The notes under the pieces were generated by a model, which was not told the origin of the DNA, ran no database searches, and saw only the letters and a list, made by a program, of their open reading frames with translations. The position numbers and the translations under genes are program-made. Positions 42,763 to 52,367 of a DNA stretch of 63,647 bases are shown piece by piece; the first letter of the stretch is position 1, and every line of letters begins with the position of its first letter. Source of the DNA: an uncultured Pelagibacteraceae bacterium (GTDB lineage Bacteria; Pseudomonadota; Alphaproteobacteria; Pelagibacterales; Pelagibacteraceae); NCBI GenBank assembly GCA_902636075.1, contig CACPQM010000009.1, positions 1 to 63,647 on the forward strand. Direction: 5' to 3'.

Positions 42763-44583
42763 ATGTGTGGAATAGTAGGTATAATTAGCTCCAAAGAAGT
42801 TACAGGAAGAATTATAAATTCATTAAAGAAACTTGAATACCGTGGTTATGACTCAGCAGGAATTGCAACATTAGTAGATGGAAATATAAATGAAGTTAAA
42901 TGCGAGGGAAGGGTTGATGTTTTAGAAAAAGATATATCTAAATTTAATCTTAAAGGCGATATTGGTATTGGGCATGTTAGATGGGCAACTCATGGCAAGC
43001 CAAGTAAAATTAATGCGCATCCTCACTCATCAGATCAAGTTTCAGTTGTACATAATGGAATTATTGAGAATTCAACAATACTTAAAAAATTTTTAGAAAA
43101 AAAAGGATATGTTTTTAAATCACAAACAGATACTGAAGTAATTGCTCATTTGGTTACAGACTATTTAAAAAAAAACTCACTAAAAGTTACAATAATTAAA
43201 GTTCTCAAGAAACTTCATGGAAGTTTTGCACTTGGTATTATATTTAAGGGTCAAAATGATTTGATGGTTGGAGCAAAAAGAGGTTCCCCATTAGCAGTTG
43301 GATATGGTCCAAATGAAAATTATCTTGGTTCAGACTCTTATGCTTTAAAATCAATGACAAATAAAATTTCCTATTTAGATGATGGAGAGTTTTGTATTGT
43401 AAAAAAAGACCATATCAAATTTTTTGATACTGATGGCTCAAATATAAATAAAAAAGTGATGAATTTATCAAAAGATGAAATTGATTATGATAAAGGCGAT
43501 TATAAATACTTTATGGAGAAAGAAATTGATGAACAACCATCAACTATCAATGATTGCATAAACGAATATATTGATAAGTATAATAATCAAATCAATATTT
43601 ATAATTTTCCTTGGAAAATAACGTCTATAAAATCAGTTATGCTAATCGGTTGCGGAACAGCTTTTCATTCATGTTTAATAGCAAAATACTGGATGGAACA
43701 AAATACCAATTTAGATGTAAATGTTGATATTGCTTCCGAATTTAGGTACCGGAAAGTTAGATTTAAAAAAGATTGTTTATATATTTTTGTTTCTCAGTCT
43801 GGAGAAACTGCCGATACTCACGCAGCATTAGATTTATGTAAAAAAAATAAAATGAAAACCTGCGCAGTAGTAAATGTTATAGAGAGTTCGATAGCAAGGG
43901 ATGCAGATTTGGTATTACCTATCTATTGTGGTCAAGAAATTGGAGTAGCATCCACAAAAGCGTTTATTGGTCAAATGTTAGTTTTGTACATTTTATCAAC
44001 AAAAATTTCTTTTGATCAAAAATGTATTTCTATAGAGGAATATAAAATAAAGCTAAAAAATTTACTTAGTTTATCAGGCTCAGCAAAAAAAACTCTTAAA
44101 CTAGATCAAAAAATTTTAAACATTGGTAAAGTTTTTGCTGAAGCAAAAGGTTCAATGTTTTTAGGGAGGGGTTATTCATTCCCTATTGCTTTAGAGGGAG
44201 CTTTAAAACTTAAAGAATTAGCCTACGTTCATGCCGAAGGATATCCAGCTGGTGAGATGAAGCACGGACCTTTAGCATTAATAGAGGAAGGTATGCCTGT
44301 AGTAGTTTTAGCCCCACGAGATGAGCACTACAAAAAAACAATTTCAAATATGCAGGAAGTAATAGCAAGAGGCGCCAAAGTTTTATTGATTACCAATAAT
44401 AGCAAGGATGAGATAACTTCTGAAAATATTTGGGAAAAAATTGAAGTAGATCAACTTGATGAAGATTTAATTCCTTTTTTAATGACAATACCTCTTCAAA
44501 AACTTGCCTTTTATTCAGCTTTAGAAAAGGGATACGATATCGATAAACCAAGAAACTTGGCAAAATCAGTTACTGTTGAATAA
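42763..44583 (+). CDS. glmS: Glutamine-fructose-6-phosphate aminotransferase
   Basis: Makes glucosamine-6-phosphate, the entry step to UDP-GlcNAc. The 606 residues start MCGIVGIISS with Cys2 as the glutaminase nucleophile, then GYDSAGIAT, GHVRWATHGKPS and VHNGIIEN. Two SIS domains follow: MLIGCGTAFHSC, SQSGETADTHAAL, then EGALKLKELAYVHAEGYPAGEMKHGP, and the C-terminal KSVTVE. Cotranscribed with the GlmU-like acetyltransferase. No glmS ribozyme-like leader is seen: the start follows the previous stop. Confidence 0.97.
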   Translation: MCGIVGIISSKEVTGRIINSLKKLEYRGYDSAGIATLVDGNINEVKCEGRVDVLEKDISKFNLKGDIGIGHVRWATHGKPSKINAHPHSSDQVSVVHNGIIENSTILKKFLEKKGYVFKSQTDTEVIAHLVTDYLKKNSLKVTIIKVLKKLHGSFALGIIFKGQNDLMVGAKRGSPLAVGYGPNENYLGSDSYALKSMTNKISYLDDGEFCIVKKDHIKFFDTDGSNINKKVMNLSKDEIDYDKGDYKYFMEKEIDEQPSTINDCINEYIDKYNNQINIYNFPWKITSIKSVMLIGCGTAFHSCLIAKYWMEQNTNLDVNVDIASEFRYRKVRFKKDCLYIFVSQSGETADTHAALDLCKKNKMKTCAVVNVIESSIARDADLVLPIYCGQEIGVASTKAFIGQMLVLYILSTKISFDQKCISIEEYKIKLKNLLSLSGSAKKTLKLDQKILNIGKVFAEAKGSMFLGRGYSFPIALEGALKLKELAYVHAEGYPAGEMKHGPLALIEEGMPVVVLAPRDEHYKKTISNMQEVIARGAKVLLITNNSKDEITSENIWEKIEVDQLDEDLIPFLMTIPLQKLAFYSALEKGYDIDKPRNLAKSVTVE

Positions 44584-44618
44584 TATTTAAACTCTGCTAG
44601 AACACTCATAGGTTGAAC

Positions 44619-45998
44619 ATGAAAAAATGGAAAGTTAATAGTTGGAGAAATTATACAGTTAAACACATCCCTGAATATAAGGATGAGGCTGAATTAAATT
44701 TAGTTTTAAATAAATTAAAAAATTTTCCTCCATTAGTATTTGCAGGTGAGACAAGGCACCTTAAAGATCAACTGGCTAACGTTGTAGATGGAAAAGCATT
44801 TTTGCTGCAAGGTGGAGACTGTGCCGAAAGTTTTGCAGAATTTCATCCAGATAATATAAGAGACTATTTTAAACTAATGTTACAGATGTCTCTAGTGCTC
44901 ACATATTCTGCATCTTTACCTGTTGTTAAACTTGGAAGAATTGCTGGACAATTTTCTAAACCAAGAAGTGCACCAACTGAAAAAATTGGAGATGTAGAAT
45001 TACCTAGTTATCTAGGAGATAATATTAATTCTATAGAATTTACAGAAAAAGGAAGAGCTTATGATCCAAAGCGATTATTTAGAGCTTATTCACAATCCGC
45101 TTCAACTTTAAATTTATTAAGAGCATTTTCTAATGGTGGTTTTGCCGATTTAAAAAATGTTCATATGTGGAATTTAGGTTATATAAAATCTGCAGCTCAA
45201 GCTAAAAAATTTAAGGAATTAGAAGATAAAATTGCAGATGCTCTAGCTTTCATGGAAGCTTGTGGAATTACATCAGACTTTAATAGAAGGCTATATACTG
45301 TTAATTTTTGGACATCTCATGAAGCATTACATTTACCATTTGAAGAGGCTATGACTAGAATAGACTCAACCACTGGCGAATATCACGATACTTCAGCACA
45401 CTTTGTTTGGATAGGAGATAGAACAAGACAAATTAATGGTGGTCATGTAGAGTTTTGTAAAGGAATAGAAAATCCAATTGGAATAAAGTGTGGCCCAACT
45501 TCTAAACCTGATGAAATAGCAAAAATTTGTGAGCTTATAAATCCTAAGAATGAAAAAGGCAAAATTACACTAATTTCTAGATTTGGTCATGACCAAGTAG
45601 AAAAATATTTACCAAAACTTATTAGAGGAATTAAAAAAGAAGGACTTAATGTTATTTGGTCATGTGATCCAATGCACGGAAATACAATTAAATCAACAAC
45701 CGGATTTAAAACAAGACCTTTTAACAATGTTTTAAATGAAGTTAAAAATGTATTTGGTGTTCATCAAAGCGAAGGTTCATACGCCGGAGGTCTTCATATT
45801 GAAATGACTGGTCAAAATGTGACAGAATGCACTGGTGGTGCACAAAAAATATCAGACACAGATTTATCAAGCAGATATCACACACAGTGTGATCCAAGAC
45901 TAAATGCTAATCAAGCCCTAGAGCTAGCTTTTCTGATATCAGATGAGATTAAAAAGAATACCTTGTATGCTAAAAACGGTATTAGAGCGGCATCTTAA
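44619..45998 (+). CDS. Class II (plant-type) DAHP synthase
   Basis: First step of the shikimate pathway: erythrose-4-phosphate plus PEP gives DAHP. The 459 residues show the class II pattern: Cys-metal motif LLQGGDCAESFAEF near 66-79, KLGRIAGQFSKPRS, a second block HFVWIGDRTRQ, then CGPTSKPDE, SRFGHD, WSCDPMHGNT and GLHIEMTGQNVTEC. An in-frame TTG at 44613 exists, but the ATG at 44619 is chosen. It is of the type found in plants and many alphaproteobacteria, distinct from E. coli AroFGH. Confidence 0.94.
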   Translation: MKKWKVNSWRNYTVKHIPEYKDEAELNLVLNKLKNFPPLVFAGETRHLKDQLANVVDGKAFLLQGGDCAESFAEFHPDNIRDYFKLMLQMSLVLTYSASLPVVKLGRIAGQFSKPRSAPTEKIGDVELPSYLGDNINSIEFTEKGRAYDPKRLFRAYSQSASTLNLLRAFSNGGFADLKNVHMWNLGYIKSAAQAKKFKELEDKIADALAFMEACGITSDFNRRLYTVNFWTSHEALHLPFEEAMTRIDSTTGEYHDTSAHFVWIGDRTRQINGGHVEFCKGIENPIGIKCGPTSKPDEIAKICELINPKNEKGKITLISRFGHDQVEKYLPKLIRGIKKEGLNVIWSCDPMHGNTIKSTTGFKTRPFNNVLNEVKNVFGVHQSEGSYAGGLHIEMTGQNVTECTGGAQKISDTDLSSRYHTQCDPRLNANQALELAFLISDEIKKNTLYAKNGIRAAS

Positions 45999-46035
45999 TC
46001 ATTTATTTTTTTAAATTAATTATTATATTTTGCTT

Positions 46036-46773
46036 ATGGAACCAAACCAAAAAATTATTTTTATAAAAGATTGGATATTAAATTATGTAAGTTCAATGCC
46101 AAAAAAAGCCGAGTCTTTGGTAATTGGAATTTCTGGCGGAATAGACTCATCAGTTTCGAGTACGTTAAGTGCAATGACGGGACTTAAAACTATTGTTTTA
46201 ACCATGCCTATTAAACAAAAAAGCGCACAGCATGATTTAAGTTTAAAACACCAAGAGTGGCTTAAGCAAAATTTTAAAAATGTTGAAGGTATTACATTAG
46301 AGTTAGATACCCTTTTTTCTACATTCGAAAATACTTTAAAAAATTTTAATAGTTTACACGGTATGGCAAACTCTAGAGCTAGATTAAGAATGGCAACTCT
46401 TTATCAAGTTGCTGCAGCAAACAATGGTATTGTAGTTGGCACAGGAAACAAAGTTGAAGACTTTGGAGTTGGTTTTTATACAAAGTATGGTGATGGTGGG
46501 GTTGATATATCTCCAATAGCTGATTGTAATAAAACAGAAGTATGGGAACTAGGAAAAGAATTAAAAATTTTACAAGAGATTATAGATGCTCCCCCAACAG
46601 ATGGTTTGTGGGATGATGGTAGAACTGATGAAGGCCAACTTGGTTTAAGTTACAAAGAACTCGAAGAAGCCATGGAAAATGAAAATTCAAAAAATAGAGA
46701 AAAATTCATACAAATAAGAAACGCAAATTTGCATAAAATGGATCCTATTCCAGTTTGCAAGATTCCTAACTAA
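46036..46773 (+). CDS. nadE: NAD+ synthetase (ammonia-type, no glutaminase domain)
   Basis: Amidates nicotinic acid adenine dinucleotide to NAD. The 245 residues have the PP-loop IGISGGIDSSVSS near 31-43, then MANSRARLRMATLYQVA, GTGNKVEDFGVGFYTKYGDGGVD in pieces, and LWDDGRTDEGQLG. Only the synthetase domain is present; the N-terminal nitrilase glutaminase domain of many proteobacterial NadE is missing, so free ammonia or a separate glutaminase is likely used. The start at ATG 46036 is preferred over TTG 46030. Confidence 0.93.
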   Translation: MEPNQKIIFIKDWILNYVSSMPKKAESLVIGISGGIDSSVSSTLSAMTGLKTIVLTMPIKQKSAQHDLSLKHQEWLKQNFKNVEGITLELDTLFSTFENTLKNFNSLHGMANSRARLRMATLYQVAAANNGIVVGTGNKVEDFGVGFYTKYGDGGVDISPIADCNKTEVWELGKELKILQEIIDAPPTDGLWDDGRTDEGQLGLSYKELEEAMENENSKNREKFIQIRNANLHKMDPIPVCKIPN

Positions 46774-46818
46774 TCAAATAGATTCACAAATCTATAATTA
46801 AAGTATATTCCTAGAATA

Positions 46819-48180
46819 ATGAATAAAGATATTTTTTTAACAAATAGCTTCAGTGGAAAAAAAGTAGAATTCCAACCAATTGATGAAAATAATATTAAAA
46901 TGTATGTTTGTGGCCCAACAGTTTATGATGATCCACATATAGGTAATGCAAGACCATTGGTTGTATTCGATTTACTTTTTAAAGTTCTAAAATGTAAATA
47001 TGGAAATGACAAAGTTACATATGTAAGAAATATTACAGATATTGATGATAAAATAATTCAATCTGCTAAAGATAAAAAAATTTCAATTAAAGATCTAACT
47101 GTAAAAATAAATAATAATTTTCAAAAAGATTGTAATTATCTTATTTGTGAAAAACCGAGTTTTCAACCTAAAGCAACAGAAAATATTAAAGAAATGATAG
47201 AGATGATTAGTATTTTAATTGAAAAAGGTTTTGCATATGAAAGCAATAACCATATCTATTTTGAAGTAAATAAATTTAAAGATTATGGAAAATTATCTAA
47301 TAAAAAAATAGATGATTTAATATCTGGATCTAGAGTAGAGATATCAAGCAATAAGAAAAACGCTGAAGATTTCGTATTATGGAAACCTTCAAATAGAGAT
47401 GAGCCAAGTTGGGAATCTCCTTGGGGGAAAGGCAGACCAGGGTGGCATTTAGAATGTTCTGCAATGTCAAAAAAATACCTCGGTGATCAATTTGATATTC
47501 ATGGAGGTGGTAGAGATTTATTATTTCCGCACCACGAAAATGAAATCGCACAATCGTGTTGCGCAAATGGAACTGAAGTTTTCTCTAATTATTGGGTTCA
47601 TAATGGATTTATTACTCAATCAAATGAAAAAATGTCTAAATCGCAAGGTAATATTTTAAAAATTAGTGGTTTTAAAAAAAGCGTTAATGGTCAAGTTTTA
47701 AGATTGGCTCTAATAAGTGCACATTATAGACAGCCATTAGATTGGAATGATAAACTTTTAGAAGAAAGTCAGAAAACAATCGATAAATGGTACAATAGCT
47801 ACATTGAATTAGAAAAACCTAAATTAATTTCTGATGATGATCTTCATCCTTTGTACGATGATTTAAATACACCAAAGTATATAGCTAACCTTCACAAACT
47901 ATATGAAAAATCTCAATCAGGAAATTTAGAAGATAAAAAAGAATTTATATCTGCTTGTAATTTTATAGGATTATTAACTGAAACAAAAGATGAATGGGAT
48001 AATTTTAAAAAAAAAAAATCTACTTTAAGTAATGAATTAATTGAAATAAAAATTAATGAGCGAAATAAGGCTAGAGACAATAAAAATTACGAATTAGCTG
48101 ACAAAATACGTAATGAACTTTTTGAAAAAGGAGTTCAAATAGAAGATAAAGATGGTAAAACCTCGTGGAAATTTAAATAA
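46819..48180 (+). CDS. cysS: Cysteinyl-tRNA synthetase
   Basis: Charges tRNA-Cys. The 453 residues have the CP-1 opening MYVCGPTVYDDPHIGNARP, where Cys and HIGN are zinc and ATP sites, then RNITDIDDKI, WHLECSAMS and HGGGRDLLFPHHENEIAQS for zinc and adenylate, and the KMSKS loop EKMSKSQGN. The C-terminal anticodon-binding helix bundle ends WKFK. It overlaps cimA by one base (TAATG). Confidence 0.96.
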   Translation: MNKDIFLTNSFSGKKVEFQPIDENNIKMYVCGPTVYDDPHIGNARPLVVFDLLFKVLKCKYGNDKVTYVRNITDIDDKIIQSAKDKKISIKDLTVKINNNFQKDCNYLICEKPSFQPKATENIKEMIEMISILIEKGFAYESNNHIYFEVNKFKDYGKLSNKKIDDLISGSRVEISSNKKNAEDFVLWKPSNRDEPSWESPWGKGRPGWHLECSAMSKKYLGDQFDIHGGGRDLLFPHHENEIAQSCCANGTEVFSNYWVHNGFITQSNEKMSKSQGNILKISGFKKSVNGQVLRLALISAHYRQPLDWNDKLLEESQKTIDKWYNSYIELEKPKLISDDDLHPLYDDLNTPKYIANLHKLYEKSQSGNLEDKKEFISACNFIGLLTETKDEWDNFKKKKSTLSNELIEIKINERNKARDNKNYELADKIRNELFEKGVQIEDKDGKTSWKFK

Positions 48181-49778
48181 TGTCAGACAAAATATACATT
48201 TTTGATACTACTTTGCGCGATGGTGCACAGACACAAGGTGTTGATTTTTCCTTAGATGATAAAGAAAAAATATCAGTAGCTTTAGACAATCTAGGAGTTG
48301 ATTATATTGAGGGTGGTTGGCCAGGAGCCAATCCTACAGATACAGAATTTTTTAATAAAAAGCATACTTTTAAAAATTCCACTTTAACAGCTTTTGGAAT
48401 GACAAAAAAATCTGATCATAGTGCTGAAAATGATCCAATGATTTCGTCTTTAATAAATTCTAAAGCAAGTTCAATTTGCTTATTTGGAAAATCATGGGAT
48501 TTTCATGTAGATGTAGCATTGAATATATCGAAGGAACAAAATTTAAAAAATATCAGTGAAAGTGCAAAACACATAATTAGATCTGGAAAAGAGTTTATGT
48601 TCGATGCTGAACATTTTTTTGATGGTTATAAGTCAAACAAAGAATATGCGTTAAGTTGTATTAAATCTGCATATGACCAAGGAGCTAGATGGATTGTTTT
48701 ATGTGATACTAATGGTGGAACTTTGCCTCATGAAATATCTAGAATAGTTGGAGAGGTATCAAAACATATACCAGGCAAAAATTTAGGAATCCACGCACAC
48801 AATGATACAGAAAATGCAGTTGCTAATTCATTAGTTGCAATTCAAGCTGGTGTTAGACAGGTTCAGGGTACAATTAATGGTTTAGGAGAAAGATGTGGTA
48901 ATGCTAATTTAATGTCGTTAATTCCCTCTTTGTATCTCAAAAGTGAATTTTCAAATAGTTATGAAACAAATATCAAAGAGAGGAATATTAAACATTTAAC
49001 ACAATGTTCTAGGCTTTTAGATGAAATTTTAAATAGAAAACCTAACAAACATTTGCCTTACGTTGGTGCGGCAGCTTTTTCGCACAAAGGAGGGATGCAT
49101 GTTTCAGCAGTGCAAAAAGACCCTAGAACATATGAGCACATAGATCCAAAAGAAGTTGGTAATACAAGAAATATTGTTATTTCAGATCAGGCAGGACAAT
49201 CTAACATTCTTTCAAGATTAGGGACTATTGGAATTGATATAAAAAAAAGTGACCCAAAAATTAAAAAACTCTTAGAGGAAGTTAAAGAAAGAGAATTCAT
49301 TGGCTACAGTTATGATGGTGCTGATGCCTCTTTTGAGTTATTAGCAAGACGTATAGTTGGTGAAATTCCAAGATATTTAATTATTAAAGCTTATGACGTA
49401 TCAGTTAAAAAAAATTCATTAGGGGCTATTGTATCGTCTGCAAAAGCAGAACTAGAAGTAGATGGAGAAACAATTGTTTGCGAAGGTGAAGGGAATGGTC
49501 CTGTTAATGCTTTAGATAACGCTATTAGAAATAACATTGAAAAAATCTCTAAGTATTCTGATTATCTTAAGGATTTAAGACTTGTTGACTACAAAGTTAG
49601 AATTTTAAATACAGGAACAGAAGCTGTAACTAGGGTTTCTATTGAAAGCACCGACTCAAAAGGCAAAAATTGGTTCACTATTGGGGTATCACCAAACATT
49701 ATTGATGCATCATTTAAGGCATTAATAGATAGTCTAGATTACAAATTATTTAAAGATAATGCACCAGCAAGTGCTTAA
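48180..49778 (+). CDS. cimA: (R)-citramalate synthase
   Basis: Condenses pyruvate with acetyl-CoA to citramalate, giving 2-oxobutyrate for isoleucine without threonine. The 532 residues carry the TIM-barrel start FDTTLRDGAQTQGVDFS, EGGWPGANPTD (CimA-type, where LeuA differs), the metal HxH in GIHAHNDTENAV, and GLGERCGNANL, plus a C-terminal LeuA-like regulatory domain (about 400-530). It is in a run with cysS, trmJ and rpsD. Alphaproteobacteria use CimA often. Confidence 0.94.
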   Translation: MSDKIYIFDTTLRDGAQTQGVDFSLDDKEKISVALDNLGVDYIEGGWPGANPTDTEFFNKKHTFKNSTLTAFGMTKKSDHSAENDPMISSLINSKASSICLFGKSWDFHVDVALNISKEQNLKNISESAKHIIRSGKEFMFDAEHFFDGYKSNKEYALSCIKSAYDQGARWIVLCDTNGGTLPHEISRIVGEVSKHIPGKNLGIHAHNDTENAVANSLVAIQAGVRQVQGTINGLGERCGNANLMSLIPSLYLKSEFSNSYETNIKERNIKHLTQCSRLLDEILNRKPNKHLPYVGAAAFSHKGGMHVSAVQKDPRTYEHIDPKEVGNTRNIVISDQAGQSNILSRLGTIGIDIKKSDPKIKKLLEEVKEREFIGYSYDGADASFELLARRIVGEIPRYLIIKAYDVSVKKNSLGAIVSSAKAELEVDGETIVCEGEGNGPVNALDNAIRNNIEKISKYSDYLKDLRLVDYKVRILNTGTEAVTRVSIESTDSKGKNWFTIGVSPNIIDASFKALIDSLDYKLFKDNAPASA

Positions 49779-50491
49779 TGATTTTTAATAATATATCATT
49801 TATTTTACATAAGCCTCAGCTATCCGAGAATATAGGATTGTGTGCAAGAGGTATGAAAAATTTTGGTTTTAAAAATTTATCTTTAATTGATCCAAAACCA
49901 TTATTTCCAAATGATAAAATTTTAGCAACCTCTGTTGGAGCTAAGGACATAATTGAAAAAAGCAAAGTTTATTCAAGTTTAGAAAAATCTTTAATTAAAA
50001 CTGATATTTTGATTGCTACATCAGCAAGATTCAGAAACAAAAATATTAAACATATTTCATTGCATGATTTAAAAAGAATAAATTTTAAAAAAAAAGTAAG
50101 TTTTCTATTTGGTTCTGAAGCATCAGGATTGTCAAACAATGAAGTGAGCTATGCTGATTATACTTTACAAATTCCAAGTAATTCACATTTTAGATCATTA
50201 AACCTATCACATAGTTTGGTGGTTGTAGCTCATAGTGTTTCAAATCTAATGTCAAAAAATAAAGCTAATTTTAAAAAGTCAAAAAAAATTGAAAAAGCAA
50301 CAAAGAATGAAATATCTGCTATGTTAAATTTTTGTTTAACCAATCTCGAAAATCAAAATTTTTTTAAACAAAAAGCTAAAAAACCTAAAATGCTTGAAAA
50401 TTTAAGAAGTATTTTTTATAAAATGGAACTTTCAAAAAAGGAAATACGCATTTTATCAAGTGTATTTGCTGGTTTAATTAAAAAACCTTGA
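49778..50491 (+). CDS. trmJ: tRNA (cytidine/uridine-2'-O-)-methyltransferase TrmJ
   Basis: SPOUT-fold RNA methyltransferase of 237 residues that should methylate position 32 of tRNA. It has the N-terminal FILHKPQLSENIGLCARGMKNFG block, the knot region FLFGSEASGLSNNEVSYAD, and IPSNSHFRSLNLSHSLVV, which contacts SAM. The Lys-rich C-terminal extension fits TrmJ rather than TrmL. It overlaps the cimA stop by one base. A strong rpsD promoter begins right after its stop. Confidence 0.9.
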   Translation: MIFNNISFILHKPQLSENIGLCARGMKNFGFKNLSLIDPKPLFPNDKILATSVGAKDIIEKSKVYSSLEKSLIKTDILIATSARFRNKNIKHISLHDLKRINFKKKVSFLFGSEASGLSNNEVSYADYTLQIPSNSHFRSLNLSHSLVVVAHSVSNLMSKNKANFKKSKKIEKATKNEISAMLNFCLTNLENQNFFKQKAKKPKMLENLRSIFYKMELSKKEIRILSSVFAGLIKKP

Positions 50492-50519
50492 TTGACAAAA
50501 ATATTTTGATGTCTATAAA
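50492..50519 (+). promoter_or_regulatory. Sigma-70 promoter of rpsD
   Basis: TTGACA (50492-50497), 16-bp spacer, TATAAA (50514-50519), directly after the trmJ stop and 15 bp before the rpsD ATG at 50535. This is the best consensus promoter in the window; it leaves a leader of only a few bases. Confidence 0.75.
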
Positions 50520-50534
50520 ACCCATAACTGTAAT

Positions 50535-51152
50535 ATGACAAAACGATTAAACTCAAAACATAAAGTTGACAGAAGATTGAAAGTAAATTTGTGGGGTAGA
50601 CCTAAAAGCCCATTTAATACTAGAGCTTACCCACCAGGACAGCATGGACAAACGAAATCTTCCAAACCTTCAGATTATGGAATTCAACTTCAAGCGAAAC
50701 AAAAACTTAAATGTTATTATGGCAACATGAATGAACGTCAATTCAGAAATATGTACAAAAGGGCGATTATGAAAAAAGGTGATACCGCAGAAAATTTAAT
50801 TGGTCTTTTGGAACGCAGATTAGATGCTGTTGTATACAGATCAAAATTATCAAATACTATTTTTTCATCAAGACAACTCATAAATCATGGTCATGTAAGA
50901 GTTAATGGTAAAAAGGTAAACATTTCTAGTTACCAAGTTAAGGAAGAAGATAGCATTGAAATAAGAGATAAGTCTAAACAGTTAGCGTTAATTGATATAG
51001 CTCTTGCAAATAAAGAAAGAGAAGTACCTGAATATCTGCAATTAGACGAGAAAAATAAAAAAGTTAAATTTGTGAGAATACCAAAATTCGAAGAAGTTCC
51101 TTATCCGGTTGTAATGGAACCAAACTTAGTAATTGAATATTATTCAAGATAA
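50535..51152 (+). CDS. rpsD: 30S ribosomal protein S4
   Basis: Primary 16S-binding protein of the small subunit, also a translational fidelity factor. The 205 residues begin [21 protein letters not shown], lack the four-Cys zinc site of some S4, and hold the S4 RNA-binding domain [21 protein letters not shown] then [20 protein letters not shown] near 95-134. The end IEYYSR is usual. It has its own promoter (50492-50519) and lies outside the S10/spc/alpha ribosomal operons, as in many alphaproteobacteria. Confidence 0.97.
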   Translation: MTKRLNSKHKVDRRLKVNLWGRPKSPFNTRAYPPGQHGQTKSSKPSDYGIQLQAKQKLKCYYGNMNERQFRNMYKRAIMKKGDTAENLIGLLERRLDAVVYRSKLSNTIFSSRQLINHGHVRVNGKKVNISSYQVKEEDSIEIRDKSKQLALIDIALANKEREVPEYLQLDEKNKKVKFVRIPKFEEVPYPVVMEPNLVIEYYSR

Positions 51153-51160
51153 ATTTTCTG

Positions 51161-51793
51161 ATTAAAAGAACATCAAAATCTCATATAGAAAAAATTCTCT
51201 CAGAAAACTTAAATTGGAAAGTTTTGGATATTGGTTGTGGGTATGGTGCAAATAAATATGCAACAACTATTAGTGATGTATTGGATTTATCAGAACATTA
51301 TAAAGACAAATCTTTTGTAAAAATAACAGAAAAAAAATTACCATTTAAAGATAAAGAATTTGATTTTGTTATTGCCTCGCACGTTGTTGAACATGTCGAG
51401 GATATTTCTCATTTTCTAAAAGAATTAGCAAGAATTTCGAAACAAGGTTATATAGAAGTTCCAACAAGACTAGAAGATAATTTAGTTTTTGAAAATAAAA
51501 AAGCTCATCTCTGGCATTTAACTTTTGATGATATCTATAACAAAATGATTATATCAGATAAAATTCAATATTTTGAGCCTGTTTTCTCGATTGGCACTAT
51601 TAAAAAATTTAATGAATACTTTAGAGAAAGTTTAGTAATAGAATTATATTGGCACGAAAAAATAGAATTTGAAGTAATTAAATTTGATAAAAACCAAAAA
51701 CAAAAAATTTCAATATTAAACCTGTTCAAGAAATATTTTTCTAAAAGATTAAGAGAGATGATTAGAGTATTAAAAACAAAATATCGTAATTAA
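51161..51793 (+). CDS. SAM-dependent methyltransferase (class I), start uncertain
   Basis: Small class I methyltransferase. Motif I is LDIGCGYGANKYA, then IASHVVEHVEDISHFLKELARI (motifs IV-V). The frame is open upstream to 51137, with IKRTSKSHIEKIL directly before motif I, the usual N-terminal helix, but there is no ATG or GTG. TTG 51224 would fall just before the glycine-rich loop and drop the first strand and helix, so a start at ATT 51161 or CTG 51158 is more likely (I place it at 51161). The substrate is unknown. It follows rpsD by 8 bp and is convergent with grxD. Confidence 0.65.
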   Translation: MKRTSKSHIEKILSENLNWKVLDIGCGYGANKYATTISDVLDLSEHYKDKSFVKITEKKLPFKDKEFDFVIASHVVEHVEDISHFLKELARISKQGYIEVPTRLEDNLVFENKKAHLWHLTFDDIYNKMIISDKIQYFEPVFSIGTIKKFNEYFRESLVIELYWHEKIEFEVIKFDKNQKQKISILNLFKKYFSKRLREMIRVLKTKYRN

Positions 51794-51797
51794 TTTC

Positions 51798-52136
51798 TTA
51801 ATTATTTTTCTTATAATTAATTCCATTATCTTCAAAAAGTTTTGTTAATTCTCCATTTTCATACATTTCTTTGATAATATCACAACCACCAATGAATTCA
51901 TTTTTTACATATAATTGAGGTATTGTTGGCCAATCGCTAAAAACTTTAATTCCTTCTCTTAATTTTTGATCAGCAAGAACATTCACTCCCTTAAAATTAA
52001 CTTCTAGCATTTTCAATATATTAGTGACAGCCATTGAAAAACCACACTGAGGTGCTTCCGGTGTTCCTTTCATAAACAAGCAAACTTCATTGCTTTTAAT
52101 TTCATTATTAATTAATTCATTTGTTTGATTATCCAT
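51798..52136 (-). CDS. grxD: Monothiol glutaredoxin Grx4
   Basis: CGFS-type glutaredoxin, 112 residues, that binds or delivers [2Fe-2S] clusters. Motif PQCGFSMAV is near 29-37, followed by FSDWPTIPQLYVKNEFIGGCD, the glutathione groove. It is 0 bp from bolA on the same strand, matching the conserved Grx4-BolA partnership in iron regulation. Downstream of purL and bolA, as often seen in alphaproteobacteria. Confidence 0.95.
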   Translation of the reverse strand: MDNQTNELINNEIKSNEVCLFMKGTPEAPQCGFSMAVTNILKMLEVNFKGVNVLADQKLREGIKVFSDWPTIPQLYVKNEFIGGCDIIKEMYENGELTKLFEDNGINYKKNN

Positions 52137-52367
52137 TTAATTCTCCTTAGTTTTAACTGCTAATGCGTGCAATTCATTTCCCATTTTTCCTTTTAAAGAA
52201 TTATATACCATTTTGTGCTGTTGAATTTTACTTTTTCCTGCAAATTGCGACGAAATTACTGTCGCTGAATAATGATTTCCGTCTCCTGCTAGGTCTTCAA
52301 TTTCAATCTTAGCATCAGGCAATGCCTCTTTTATCAAGTTCTCAATTTCTTTTAAATCCATTGCCAT
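52137..52367 (-). CDS. bolA: BolA family protein
   Basis: Small alpha-beta protein of 76 residues, partner of monothiol glutaredoxin in [2Fe-2S] handling. Typical pieces: IENLIKEALPDAKIEIEDL, then GDGNHYSATVIS and KSKIQQHKMVYNSL with the His near residue 56. It follows purL with a one-base overlap and precedes grxD with none. The operon order purL-bolA-grxD supports the call. Confidence 0.94.
   Translation of the reverse strand: MAMDLKEIENLIKEALPDAKIEIEDLAGDGNHYSATVISSQFAGKSKIQQHKMVYNSLKGKMGNELHALAVKTKEN

Noticed and set aside
42763..42800. Possible glmS ribozyme or leader element
   Set aside because: The glmS ATG follows the previous stop directly; there is no untranslated leader.
46778..46795. 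ATAGATT-CACA-AATCTAT hairpin between nadE and cysS
   Set aside because: Seven A+T-rich pairs and no T-run; expected by chance in such DNA and not comparable to the G+C-rich stems after receptor genes.
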